Origin: Poa pratensis
Taxonomy: Eukaryota > Streptophyta > Magnoliopsida > Poales > Poaceae
Direction of reading: 5' to 3'
Length of the DNA stretch: 64,000 bases
Assembly (NCBI GenBank): GCA_947311845.1
Contig: CAMZMU010000071.1
Span: 16,579,534-16,643,533 of the forward strand
Below are positions 12,430 to 23,705 of the stretch, piece by piece. Within the stretch, counting starts at the first letter, position 1, and the number at the start of each line of letters is the position of its first letter. The notes under the pieces were generated by a model. That model was given only the letters and a program-made list of their open reading frames with translations, was not told the origin of the DNA and made no database searches. A program made the translations under genes and the position numbers.

Positions 12430-13264
12430 TCTGTAGGCCTGCGGGAGGCTGCGGCTTCAGATGATTCTCCGTTGATGGCAACGTAAACCTGGTGGGGGAT
12501 GACCCGCGGGTACGTGTATGTGCTGCCAATCCTGTCATGGACTCGACGTCTTCATCAAGGCTCATGTCGGAGTCGGTATGCCCGTCGAGTGGTCCGTCTG
12601 GACGGATCTCGTTGTCGATGCGTTCATCGTCTATGCTCATCTCGGCGTCAGCGAAACCGTTGTGGACCTCGGAGTCGAGTTTGTTGTTGGTGCAGATCTC
12701 AGAGTCGACGTTGCTGTCGTTATGAAGTTCGAAGTCGTCGAGGGAGATCCCGCAGTCGAAGGTGTCATCGAGTGGAAAATCGAGCTCGAGATCGTTTTTG
12801 CGGTACGCTGATTCAGCTTCCTCACCTTGGAGTTCTTTTGCCAGTACTCGTTGATCTCTCGAGTCGACATGGTTGTTGCAGATGAGCAGCTTCGAGAATC
12901 GATGATGGGACGGACGCAGTCGATGGAGCCTCGGGTGCGGCAGTCGCGAGTTGTTGTGGATCTGTCAAGTCCTGCGTACCAAACTTGTTTACGAAAAAAT
13001 TGAATGCTCCAACAGTTAAATCCAAACCTGACTCGAGACCAGCAAACGTCTCTCGGGCTTCTGGCGAGTGTGGATCAAATGCGCCTTTTGTTGGTGAAGT
13101 TGGCGGGCTGCCAATTTTCGAGCGAGTCGGCGAGTTGCCGTATGTCGACTGAGTCGGCGAGTTGTGGTTTGTCGATGCAGTCGGCGAGTTGCCGTTCGTA
13201 GATGCGATCGGCGAGTCGCCGTTTTCCGATGGAACCGGCGAAACCGCGAGTCCAGCACTATTCT
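12430..13264 (-). pseudogene. Pre-gag low-complexity coding region of the Tat element
   Basis: Continues open on the minus strand between the primer site and gag. It includes a Ser/Thr/Pro/Asn repeat (next entry), a block ARETFAGLESGLDLTVGAF, and acidic Asp/Glu-rich segments at about 12420-12780. It is probably the N-terminal extension of gag rather than a separate gene. Frame changes are present. Confidence 0.5.
13097..13250 (-). repeat. 27-bp (9-codon) tandem repeats in pre-gag
   Basis: Four to five degenerate 27-bp units with core GTCGGCGAGTTGCCG encode nine-residue repeats such as SPTASTNHN, SPTQSTYGN and SPIASTNGN. The in-frame period suggests a tolerated, disordered protein segment. 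Confidence 0.75.
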
Positions 13265-13282
13265 TTCCCACAGACGGCGCCA
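13265..13282 (-). other. Primer-binding site of the Tat element
   Basis: Minus-strand TGGCGCCGTCTGTGGG lies two bases inside the 5' LTR. The TGGCGCC start fits the tRNA-Asp-type primer site commonly used by Tat and Athila elements. Confidence 0.75.
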
Positions 13283-13284
13283 AT

Positions 13285-13777
13285 TGACGAGGGGTTAACT
13301 CATCAAATCCCATGGTTAAGGACCTAGGGTTGAGATTACGGGGGAGAGAACGTGGTAGAGCTGGTAGTTTCGTCGGCTGACAAGCAAAAGCAGGGATTTA
13401 CCCAGGTTCAGGCCTCCGGAGAGTAACACCCTACTTCCTGCTTGTCTGGTATTGATATGAGGGTATATGCGAGCTACAATGGAGTCCCGGCAAGATGTCA
13501 ATCTCGCCAGGGTTTTGGTGGTTCGGGTATTGCGTGTCCTGGATCGGCGACCCTCCCAACCTTTATATAATAGGCTGGGTCTCGGAAGTTCGCAACCGAC
13601 TAAGATTACATGTAAGGAAAGCCTAAACCGACTATGCCTATGCCTAATCTTGGAGGATACTCCATCTTCTTGGGCCTTCTGTTATGGGCTTCATGTAGGC
13701 TCTTGATAGTTGGGCCTTAGTCGATACGTGCACCAGGTACCCTCATGGTAGGGTACCCGAGAAGTATATCCCTGTCA
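13285..13777 (-). repeat. 5' LTR of the Tat element
   Basis: 493 bp, the promoter-bearing copy because gag-pol runs leftward. A minus-strand TATATAAA at 13562-13569 is a plausible core promoter, about 208 bp into the LTR. The end abuts target duplication GTTAT at 13778-13782. Confidence 0.93.
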
Positions 13778-14136
13778 GTTATCTTCCCTGTTCTCTTATC
13801 CGCCATCGGTCCATAAAGCTCCGCCTTGAACACGGGCAACCGCATTGCCAGGACAATCTTATGGGCAGAAAAAGACTCCCTTTCAACTTTGAATGTTACA
13901 TCTGTTTCCTCCCCCGCTTCTAACAGTTTCCCAAGATGATCCGACAAATCGGAGGGCGGCACCTGGACCTCAGATTCCAACGTGGACTCCTCCACCAGTG
14001 GTTCATGGACAACAGTCAGCTCGCACTTAATCACGAGGCAGTCATCCTGCAGGTACGGTTACGACTCTAAGACTGTCCTCTTCATGAACTTGGGAATCCC
14101 CTAGTTGGGTTCTTTGTCGCTGAAGACCATCGGTGC

Positions 14137-14253
14137 TAGGGATGTAAAAATAGGACCCATTTGTCCCACTTCTTCATTTTGTGCATGACTAGCACAAAAT
14201 ATGCACAAAATGGAGAAGAAGTGGGACAAATGGGTCCCGTTTTCGCATCCTTA
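14137..14253. mobile_element. 117-bp hAT-like palindromic MITE inside the MATH domain
   Basis: Ends TAGGGATG...CATCCTTA with long, nearly perfect inverted arms (GGACCCATTTGTCCCACTTC against its complement), so the whole element can fold into one hairpin. Flanking 8-mers ATCGGTGC (14129-14136) and ATTCGTGC (14254-14261) match at 6 of 8, fitting a decayed hAT 8-bp target duplication. Removing the element plus one 8-mer restores the MATH reading frame (...IHSA|APMVFSDKEPN), which proves it is an insertion. Confidence 0.85.
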
Positions 14254-14574
14254 ATTCGTGCCGCAGAGTGGATCAACTTGGTGGTGGCAGCAGGCCCCTG
14301 GGTGGCAGGGTCCTGTCGGACGCCCAGCCTCATGTCGAATCCCGCCCTCACCTCGATGTTGTTCGTCAGAAGCACAAGGAAGACCGAGACGTCCTATTTG
14401 CACTCCTCATCCTCCCCGTCTGGGTAGAAAACGATGCACCACTCGTAGCCGCTAACGGTGAGGGTTGCGGAGCGAACCAATTTGCCTATGCCAAGGCCCT
14501 TGTGCTTGCTGTACCCAGTTATCTCGAACGCATGACTTGCCCGTGCTGTCTCTACGCTGGACCTCGATGTTGTC

Positions 14575-15489
14575 TGGTCAGTGAAATATAGGGGGTAGTT
14601 TATCGTCCTTCCACAGGGAATCAATCTTCACAGGAAACAAATTCTAACAGTCTAGCAACAGCAGGATTTGAGTTGATTGCAGGAAAGTAAATCAACAAGC
14701 ACACAAGGGAACTAGCAGGGATAAGGAAGTCAGAACATCTCAACAACAAACATCATCTCCATCAGCAGATCATGAGTTTCACAGCACAGGGTTTAAGAAG
14801 ACAAAGACGATTTCGGTCAGACAAATTGTCGAATAGCCTCCGATCTATACGATCCACTAACTAGAGCAAGCAAAGGACTAGAAGCTAGACAAACAGCAGG
14901 AGATCAAAGAAGAACGAAGCATCACGGTGGCGATCTTCAGAAGAAAAGCTCAGGTTCAGAAGTGCTGCAGCTTCCTTGTTGCAGAGCTTGTCGATGGTGG
15001 TGGCGATGATCTCCTCGAGCCCGTGGCTAGCAATGTCGCTACGGACTCCTTGCTTCCATTCCCCGATCCGATTCTCGATCTGGAACCTCTCTCCTATCCT
15101 CCGGTGTGGTGCGCGTGAGATGCGGAGAGATGTTTGTCTCCAACCACTCCTCTGCTTTTAACACGCTTTGGCAATGACGTGAGAGTGCTTCTCCCCTTCT
15201 TCCACTCGGCCCCCTGAGGTTTTGATTCCTCAGCACAAGTAGGTCCTCGCCACTGCTGCTACTCTTGTCAAAAGCCCCTCCTTGTTCTTCTTTATCCAGC
15301 AAGCAAGTGTAGAAGAAGGTTTTAGGTGCCTCCACTCACCAATCCTATAAAGAAATGATTTGCATGTATTACGGTGTATAAAATGAGTATTAAGTACTTA
15401 CGGGTGATAATTTGGACATGTATGTATGCAATAGCAATTGAAATCATGATGAAAATGTGTGTAGAATGAAGTGATTAAAGCACTGATCA
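14575..15489 (-). repeat. 3' LTR of the Athila element
   Basis: 915 bp, matching 23706-24622. The adjacent minus-strand tract GTGTGGGGAACT (15490-15501) is the polypurine tract. Confidence 0.92.
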
Positions 15490-16575
15490 AGTTCCCCACA
15501 CTTAGGGTTTTGCTTGTCCTCAAGCAAAGAGATGAAGATGAAAACAGATAGCTAAAAGGTAGACTAGCAACAATGCTTGAACAGATAATCAGAAAGTTTA
15601 GGGCATTCTAAGGTTGAGACAGAGTAGTTGCATTAACTTCATTTACTCAGCTATGAGAAAGAAAATGATAGGCAAAGATAAGTAAATGGACTGTTGCTAC
15701 TATTCCCAAGTTCAGATTAAGTCTCCTGACTCTCACAGAACACAACAAACTGAAAATAAACATTTAGAACACAAGCTTCACGTTTCACCGATCCCGAGAC
15801 CATGAAACACTAATGCTGACAGTCAGGATTCAGTTAGTGCGTCACTTGCCACAGATCCAGGGATCATGATAAGCTAATGCAGGAAAAACAAATTATTTAC
15901 AACTTTAGTTAGTGCGTCACTCATCACAGATCCAGGGATCATGATGAGCTAATGCAAAAAAGTTTTAGCTTAGAATGGAATTAGCTTGGCACAGAGGTTA
16001 GCTGTTAGTATGCTTTTATGTCAGGGTTTCACAAATCACCGATCCAGGGATCATGATATGCTAATGCACAAAGATTAAGACAGTTAGTGGAGGCTAGAGT
16101 ATGAAACATAACAACAATTGGAACTTCCATCCTTATCTTGTATAATAGAGTCCTCCTTACAGCTAAGTAAAGAGATTAAAACAATTGCTCAGTTTCACCA
16201 AAGAATACTAGAAACTCAAAGATGCCTAATTATCAAGCATTGAAATTGGTCTTCATTTTTGCTAACTCAAATTCCGACAAAAACCTTTATCACTCCAAAT
16301 AATGGCCAGAAAGATAAATATGCTACTGAGACTGTGTAAAAACATATGCAATGATCATGAATGTGTTAAGATTGCAAGACAAAATGTGTTTGGAACTGAA
16401 GCACCTGGTTTTTCCTATGTTCATTGATTTGGAACTCCTTCTGCACTTCTGATTCATCCTTTCTGTACTAGTTTCTAGCCCTGTTTATTCAACAAAAAAA
16501 GAAAGAGATGAAAAAATGTGTTAGGCTGCCTCCCAACGAGCGCTCTTTTTAGGTCATTAGCTTGACCCTCATGCA
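15490..16575. other. Non-coding 3' region of the Athila element with short repeats
   Basis: Lies between the integrase end and the 3' LTR, where some Athila elements carry an env-like ORF; none is seen here. It contains four degenerate copies of a roughly 40-50-bp unit at about 15782-15815, 15833-15883, 15909-15958 and 16027-16063, with shared core GATCCAGGGATCATGAT followed by GCTAATGCA. Confidence 0.6.
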
Positions 16576-16582
16576 CTGAACA

Positions 16583-18167
16583 TCAAGACTGCTGTAAGAT
16601 TGCAAAGTCCACTGAATCCAATTCTTCATTTCCTGGAACATTTGCTTCTGCCTCCACTTCCTCTTGCTCATCTTCTTTAATTTCCAAAGAATCTCCCTGG
16701 TGATATTCCTTCAGCCTTTCCCATTGACCATATATGCCCCCTGAGACTGACTCTGAACCAGAACTGCACCATTTGGAAATACCTTCTTGACTGTGCAAGG
16801 CCCATACCACCTTGATTTGAATTTCACAGGGAAGGGGTGAAATCTGGAGTCATATACCAAGACTTGCTGTCCAGGATGGAATTTCCTCCTATGAATGTGC
16901 TTGTCATGCCATTGCTTGGTCCTCTCCTTGTATATCCTGGCACTCTCATATGCCTCTAACCTGAGCTCTTCCAGTTCACATAACTGAAGTTTTCTTGCTT
17001 TCCCACACAGTTTAATGTCCAAGTTCAGTTTCCTAATAGCCCACAGTGCCTTGTGCTCCAATTCTACAGGAAGATGACATGCCTTTCCATAGACCAACCT
17101 AAATGGAGACATACCAATAGGAGTCTTGTAAGCTGTTTTGTATGCCCAGAGTGAATTTGATAGTTTACCAGCCCAGTCTCTTCTTGATTTTGAAACAACT
17201 TTCTCCAGAATTGATTTAATCTCCCTGTTTGACAATTCAACTTGGCCATTGGCTTGAGGATGATATAGAGTTGTTACTCTGTGGTTTCTGACTCCATATT
17301 TTCCCAATAATGCTTCTAGTTGGTGATTGTTAAAATGAGCTCCTCCATCACTGATGACAATTCTAGGCACACCAAATCTGGGAAAGATTGTGTCCTTGAA
17401 CAATTTACATACTGCTTTAGCATCAGCATGAACTGTGGGTATTGCTTCCACCCATTTAGACACATAGTCAACTACCACTAATATATGCTTGTATCCATTC
17501 GATGGTGGCAGAGGACCAATGAAGTCCACTCCCCAAACATCAAACAATTCCACTTCCAAAATTCCTTGCTGTGGCATCTCATGCCTTCTTGTCATTTTTC
17601 CAGTTCTCTGACAGGGGTCACAGGCTTGTATGAAGTTGAACACATCCTTGAACATGGTTGGCCAGAAGAAACCTGTTTGCAGGATTTTTGCCTAGGCTTT
17701 TGCTGCTCCAGCATGCCCTCCATAGGGAGAACAGTGACAGGCAGAAATAATGATGAGGAATTCTTCTTTAGCTACACATCTCCTCACTATTCCATCCTTG
17801 CAATGTTTATACAGATAAGGCTCATCCCAGTAGTACTCCTTCGCATCATGGAGAAACTTTTTCTTCTTCTGACATCCCAACTCACTTGGTGCTATGTCAC
17901 ACACCAGATAATTCACAATGTCAGCATACCAAGGTGAACCGTCTTGCATTTGGCATGCTTGCATAATTCTTTCTCCAGGTAATTCTTCTTCAATAGGAAT
18001 TATTTCCACTGGCTCATCAGCAATTCTGGACAAGTGATCAGCAACAACATTCTCTGACCCTTTCTTATCTTTAATTTCAATGTTGAACTCTTGTAGAAGA
18101 AGAATCCACCTTATCAGCCTTGGCTTAGCATCCCTTTTACTCAGGAGATACCTCATTGCTGCATGAT
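16583..18167 (-). pseudogene. Athila pol 3' half: RNase H end and integrase
   Basis: From 18167 leftward: RNase H end and linker ([20 protein letters not shown], then [11 protein letters not shown]), the integrase zinc-binding region ([14 protein letters not shown], then a stop, then [18 protein letters not shown]), the DDE core ([59 protein letters not shown]) and the C-terminal GPY/F-like region ([20 protein letters not shown]). One in-frame stop near 17690 separates the two parts. The RNase H N-terminal half lies at 19773-19982, beyond the solo LTR. Confidence 0.9.
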
Positions 18168-19772
18168 TGAAGGGGATCGTATGCAGAAAACAAAAAAATT
18201 CCTAACAACGATAACCTTAAACTAGCCAGGATCTATACTATGCTGATATAGTAATACACAGGAGATCGATATACATACCCTTGAAGACCAAAAAGCGGGG
18301 ATCACGCTCCCGCACAAGCGTTGTCGATGAAGTCGACGAAGCCGACCTCAAGGTCGTGTAGAGGAAGAAGACCTCCGAGCGCCACAGGTGTGGCGCCTCG
18401 TAGGGAGTCGCACACGTACGGCGAAGATGACGACCTCCGGGCTCCGATCCAGGGACGAGCAGCGGAAGACTTGGACCGGAAAACCAGCAGCACGGCAGTG
18501 TGCTTATGGTGGAGAAACACTCAACCCGTGCACGACCCCAATTGCGAAGTCACGACTAAACGGGTGCACCTCTATATAAAGTGGAGGGGAGGGTGCAACT
18601 CCCCTTGGCTTAGCCATGTGGGACTAATCCCACATGGTGCAGCCGCACCAAGGGGGGCTGCCGGCCCTAGATGGGCCCCATTCGGCCCACCTAGGTTGGC
18701 CCCCTCCCAACTCGCATCAAGAGGGGGACTCCCCCCCCCCCCTCATGGGCCTCTTTAGGCCCATCTAGGTGTGCAGCCTTTAAAATTCGAATTTAATTAA
18801 ATAAATAAAATTAACTATTCATTACACTAATTAATATCAAATACATTTTATCCAATTTATTCCGGCTCCGAAAACTATTTCGTCGCTCTCCGATCTCCAT
18901 CGGAACTCTCCTGGAACACTTCCGGTGCTCTCTTTTATTTTCTCTTCTATTTCCAATCTATTATAAATGTCATCCTCCCTTAAGTGTGTTATCCTAGCGG
19001 TTCGAGATCTCGCCAGACATAATCGAGACACGCTATCTGATTAATGACTAATTCGTGGACCTTGGATACCCAGAATTAATCCATGTGAGATAACGAATAA
19101 CTTTGTCGTTCGAACCTTAGACGTCGAGTCTTAAACCTTTTGCCTGGCGATACTTAGCATGTCCGAGACTCGTTCATAGATATCATGATACCTAGCTTGA
19201 TCTCATTATCGACAACACTATCTTCTACTCGTCTGTGATAATATGTCCCCGTGACCTAGTCACATGCCTGCAAGCTCATTTGACATAATCTCACCGAGTG
19301 GGCCCCAGACTATCTATCCTGCTATGCGGATTTGGCAAATCCCGCTCTTGATCCTCATCTCAACATACTCCCTTCCGATACTCGAGGGGGACACCGTTAT
19401 TGTCATACTATATAAGATATGACGTTTGATGCAATCAAAGCATCTTCCAGGAATAACGATAAGAGTTGATCTCATGGTCAAAGGCGTAATGACTACGTCC
19501 TACAAATATTGGGTATGTCCATCACATCATTCTACTAATGATATGACTCCATTGTCAACTGACACCATCGTCACACGATCAGGAAACCTCGACCATCGAT
19601 TGCACAATGAACTAGTTAAATAGAGGCTACTAGGGGCTTGGTTGTCTACGTACCACGTGTATTAATGTTTCCGCTTAATACAGTTATAGCATGATACAAA
19701 AACGTATTATGAACAAACGAGATATGATAAATAAAACACTTTATTAATTGCCTCTAGGGCATATCTCCTTCA
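18168..19772 (-). mobile_element. Solo LTR of a BARE/Angela-like Ty1/copia element
   Basis: 1605 bp bounded by TGAAGG...CCTTCA with a perfect 5-bp target duplication ATGAT (18163-18167, 19773-19777). On the minus strand it begins TGAAGGAGATATGCCCTAGA, then GGCAATTAATAAA, close to the start of BARE/WIS/Angela LTRs. There is no internal coding region between two LTRs, so it is a product of LTR-LTR recombination. It interrupts the Athila RNase H just after the HCVIYTDH block. Confidence 0.88.
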
Positions 19773-20940
19773 ATGATCTGTGTAAATCACACAGTGATTG
19801 CCTACCAAGTATGGCATGAACTTGTCAAATGCATAGACAATAGCCAGCAGTTCTTTCTCTGTGGTATTGTATCTTGATTGAGCTGCATCCAGTGTTCTGC
19901 TTGCATAGCTAATCACACACAATGTCTTGTCCTTCCTCTGCCCCAACACTGCTCCTACAACATAGTCACTGGCATCACACATTAGTTCAAAAGGTAGAGT
20001 CTAGTCTGGAGCTTGCACTACTAGTGCTGAGATGAGAGCTTGCTTAAGATTTTGAAAAGCCTCCTCACAGCTGGCATCAAAGATGAACTCTACATCATGT
20101 CCCAACATGTTATCAGAGCCAATGCAATTTTTGAAAAACCTGGGATAAATCTTCTATAGAATCCTGCATGACCAAGGAAGCTCCTGACTCCCCTCACACT
20201 TAAAGGAGAAGGTAATCTGGAAATTGCCTAAACCTTAGCTGGGTCAACAGAGATTCCTTTAGCTGAAACAAAGTGTCCCAAAACAATCTCTTCTTTCACC
20301 ATAAAATGGCATTTTCCCAATTGAGAACCAAATTATGATTATTGCATTTCTTTAGGACTGTCTCAAGATTCACCAAGCAATCCTCAAAGCTATCACCATA
20401 AACAGTAAAATCATCCATGAAAACCTCCATAATTCTTTCAATTTCATTAGCAAAAATAGGCATGACACATCTCTGAAATGTTCCTGGAGCATTACAGAGT
20501 CCAAAGGGCAACCTCCTGTAAGCAAAAGTCCCATATGGACATGTGAATGTAGTCTTGTCCTGGTCACTTGGATGAATTGGTATCTGAAGAAAGCCAGAGT
20601 ACCCATCCATATAACAATAGAACTGGTGACCTGCCAACCTTTCCAACATCTGGTCAATAAATGGCAATGGAAAGTGATCCTTCCTGGTTGCTATATTCAA
20701 TTTCCTGAAATCAATACACATTCTCCATCCAGTCTGCTTCCTGGTTGGAATTTCTTCACCATTTTCATTTTCTTCCACAGTCAAACCTCCCTTCTTAGGT
20801 ACCACATGAATTGGACTGACCCACTCACTGTCAGAGATAGGATAAATTATTTCTGCAGAGAGTAGCTTCAGTATTTCTTTCTTAACCACTTCTTGAAGGG
20901 TTGGATTAAGCCTTTTTGATGTTCTCTGGTTGGCTTAGCA
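19773..20940 (-). pseudogene. Athila reverse transcriptase and RNase H 5' half
   Basis: RT is open from 20889 to 20296: VKKEILKLLSAEIIYPISDS, SEWVSPIHVVPKKGG, WRMCIDFRKLN, RRLPFGLCNAPGTFQRCV and the catalytic VFMDDFTVYG near 20410. A frameshift near 20320 (a run of A) ends this frame. The RNase H block at 19982-19770 reads CDASDYVVGAVLGQRKDK, SYASRTLDAAQ, TEKELLAIVYAFDKF and is cut by the solo LTR. A frame change near 20910 also separates RT from the protease. Confidence 0.9.
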
Positions 20941-20942
20941 CC

Positions 20943-21986
20943 CTATTCCAAGTAAATTCTGTGATTGCAAAGCTCAGGACTGATGCCCTTCATATCTGAT
21001 ATGGAATACCCAATTACTTCCCTGTATTTCCTCAGGAGCTGGACCAAAGCATCTGTCTTGTCAGTTGAAAGCAAGGCACTGACTATAACTGGGAATTCCT
21101 TTCCTTTTCCTAAGTATACATACTTCAAATGAGCAGGCAATAGCTTAACTTCAACAACTGGTCTTTGACAGTTAACAATATCAGCTTCATACTCCTTATC
21201 ATCTGCTATCTGATATACTGCAAAGTGACACTCATCTTTCTCTTCCTCACTGTTTTGCTGTGTAATGACCACTGGTTCAGAGAATTCCCCATTGGCACAG
21301 CAGGTTATTGCGTCAATTCTCATGCACCCTTCTACTGACTGAGATATATGTGTGGGGTGTTTAATGTCAAACATCACCTCCTCTGTTCCAAACCTCAATG
21401 TCAGCTTGGCTCCTTGGACATCAATTAAAGCTCCTGCAGTGGCTAAGAATGGCATGCCCAATATGATTACTTCACTTTTGTCACTCATATCCAATACTAT
21501 GAAATCCACTGGATAGGCAAACTTCCCCACTTGCACTGGAACATCTTCAAGTACTCTAGCTGATTTCCTCAGTGATCTGTCTGCCAGCTGCAGTGTTATG
21601 TTTGTGGGTTTTAAATCTCCTAAATGCATGTTCTTCCATACTGATTCTGGCATTAGACTTACACTTGAGCCCAAATCACATAAGGCACTGTAGGACTTGG
21701 TTCCAATCATGCATGGAACACAGAAACTGCCTGGATCAACCAACTTAGTTGGCAAGGCATTCTGAATAATTGCACTACATTCCTTAGAGAGTGTGACCAC
21801 TTCAGGTTCTTCCATAATTCTCTTCTTTGTGAGCAAGTCCTTGAATTTTTTTGCATACATGGGCACATGCATCACAACATCAAGAATGGGAATAGTTATT
21901 TGCACATCCTTCATTACTTCCAAGAATTTGTTAAACTGCTTGTCTTCCTTCCCTTTTTCTAGCCTCTTAGGAAAAGGTATTCTCAC
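20943..21986 (-). pseudogene. Athila protease region
   Basis: Open for 347 codons. The aspartic protease motif is ALCDLGSSVSLMP near 21675 (DLGSS replaces the usual DTG/DSG, as in many Athila elements), followed by ADRSLRKSARVLEDVPVQVG and VIILGMPFLATAGALIDV. It is in the same frame as gag but separated by TAA at 22053-22055. It ends at TAG (20943-20945), where the family normally continues toward RT, so both stops look like point mutations. Confidence 0.85.
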
Positions 21987-22052
21987 TATTTCTGCAGGTT
22001 TTTCCTTGACTGCTTTAGAAGGATTGTCACTGCTCTTATCAGTACTTTTCTC

Positions 22053-23414
22053 TTATGCATGCTCTGATTGAGAACCAGCATTAGTTCTGAATGCTGGAGA
22101 CACATACACTGCTGGTGAAGGAAGAATGGCTTCAGTACTAGTTCCTGCTCTGGTTGTTACTGCATTCAGAGCTGCACATCCTTTTGGGTTTGGCTCAGGC
22201 TGAGCAGGCAATTTGTCCTGTTGCCTGGTTTCAGAGGAACTTCCCATTATGCTTTCAAGTTTGTTATTCAGATTCTTCATTGAATCCTTAATTCCATGTA
22301 CTTCTGAATTCATCTTGTTGAGAAGTTCTACTTGCATCTTCAATATCTCATCCATTTTAGAATTCCGTGAACGGCTTTCTTCATTTCTCTGATTATTGAA
22401 ACAAGATTGATGCATATAAGGCCTTGAACTGACACTTGACTGTCCAGAATTGAAAGGCACAGAGTTTTGATGACTTTTGTAAGATAGATTTGGATGATTT
22501 CTCCAAGATGGGTTGAATGCTTGAGAGAAAGATCCTTGAGCTTGTGATTGTCCTTGGGCATAACTTACTTCTGACACAGATGGTCCCACAGTTGCATAAA
22601 AGGTGCACTCAGCAGCTGAATGTCCCATCTGCTCACACACATCACAGTTTTGCTGGATTGACTGAACTGAAACCACTGAAGAAGTTGTTCCTGATGACAT
22701 GATGTTTGCCATTTGTTTGTTCAGAATCTCAACCTGAGCTGCAAGAAAATCATGGACAGTGACATTATACATTCCAGGTGCACTTGACACTACAGCTCTC
22801 TCACTAGTCCACTGGAAATGATGTGAAGCCATGCTTTCAATCAGGGCAAAAGCTTCTTGTAATGTTTTGTTCATGATCCCTCCTCCTGCTGTAGAGTCCA
22901 CAAATGCTCTTGTCTGGTGTGCCAAACCCTTGTAAAAGGTCTGCAAGATCAACCATCTTTCCAGTCCATGATGAGGACACATTCTGATCAATGAGTTGTA
23001 TCCTTGCCATGCACCATATAAGCTCTCACCATCAAACTGACTGAATCTAGTAATCTTGTCTCTGAATTCTGTTGCCTTGGTGGGAGGAAAGTACTGCTCC
23101 AGAAATGCTTGCAACAAATGCTCCCAAGTATCAGTCAGGTGAGCTGGTAAAGAATGCAACCAAACTCTTGCACCATTCTTCAGAGAAAAGGGAAACAGAG
23201 ATAATCTAATTGCATCAGGAGAAACACCGTTCTGCTTCAGGGTATTACAATACTCCAGAAATGTTCTGATATGCTCATGAGGGTCCTCCACAGTTGAACC
23301 TCCAACTGGTGAGTGCTGCACCATATTAATCAGAGCTGGCTTCAGTTCAAAGTTATTTGCCTGGATCATAGGGAAACAATTCCTGAACATGCCCCTTGAT
23401 CCTTTGGAATCCAA
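22053..23414 (-). pseudogene. Athila gag
   Basis: 453 codons, structural capsid-like protein. Gag domain at residues about 10-200 (FRNCFPMIQANNFELKP, ARVWLHSLPAHLTDTWEHLL, AFLEQYFPPTKATEFRDKI, GESLYGAWQGYNSLIRMCPH). A single zinc-knuckle-like CDVCEQMGHSAAEC follows near residue 265, then a Gln/Asn/Ser-rich tail. This is the best preserved frame of the element. A continuing open frame upstream (23366-23614) suggests the original start was further upstream. Confidence 0.88.
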
Positions 23415-23681
23415 AGATCTCTCAACAAAACCCTTTGATCACCCATTGGAGCAGAACTTGCAGCAAGCCTCTCCTTAGCTTCTTTCCTTCTTCTCAACAG
23501 AGTTCTCTCGATCTCTGGATCTAGAGGAAGTAATCCTTCAGGGCACTCTTCGTCACTCCTGCAACAATTTCCTGTAAATCCCTGAAACCAAATACTGCCA
23601 CAACTTGAACACACATCAGTAGGTTAGTCCACAAAAGAAATAAGGCTAAATCTGCAATACTACCATCCCCAACAGAAGTTG

Positions 23682-23701
23682 ATTCCCCAGCAACGGCGCC
23701 A
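23682..23701 (-). other. Primer-binding site of the Athila element
   Basis: Minus-strand TGGCGCCGTTGCTGGGGAAT begins four bases inside the 5' LTR, a tRNA-Asp-type primer site. Confidence 0.8.
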
Positions 23702-23705
23702 AAAT

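Larger units (their letters stand above)
564..13777 (-). mobile_element. Tat-lineage Ty3/gypsy LTR retrotransposon, 13.2 kb
   Basis: Two 493-bp LTRs (564-1056 and 13285-13777), each TGACGAGG...CCTGTCA, are flanked by the perfect 5-bp target duplication GTTAT (559-563, 13778-13782). The element is transcribed on the minus strand, so the right LTR is the 5' one. Order in element direction: LTR, tRNA-type primer site, low-complexity pre-gag, gag, protease, RT, two RNase H-like regions, integrase, a gene in the opposite orientation, PPT, LTR. The second RNase H of plant/archaeal type and the antisense gene point to the Tat lineage (Grande/RIRE2/Retand relatives). LTRs differ at about 13 substitutions and two 1-bp indels (about 97% identity), implying insertion roughly a million years ago under usual grass LTR rates. 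All gag-pol frames are broken, so it is non-autonomous now. Confidence 0.93.

Noticed and set aside
18301..18760. Plus and minus open frames inside the copia solo LTR
   Set aside because: They fall within LTR sequence bounded by a perfect target duplication and show no protein family.
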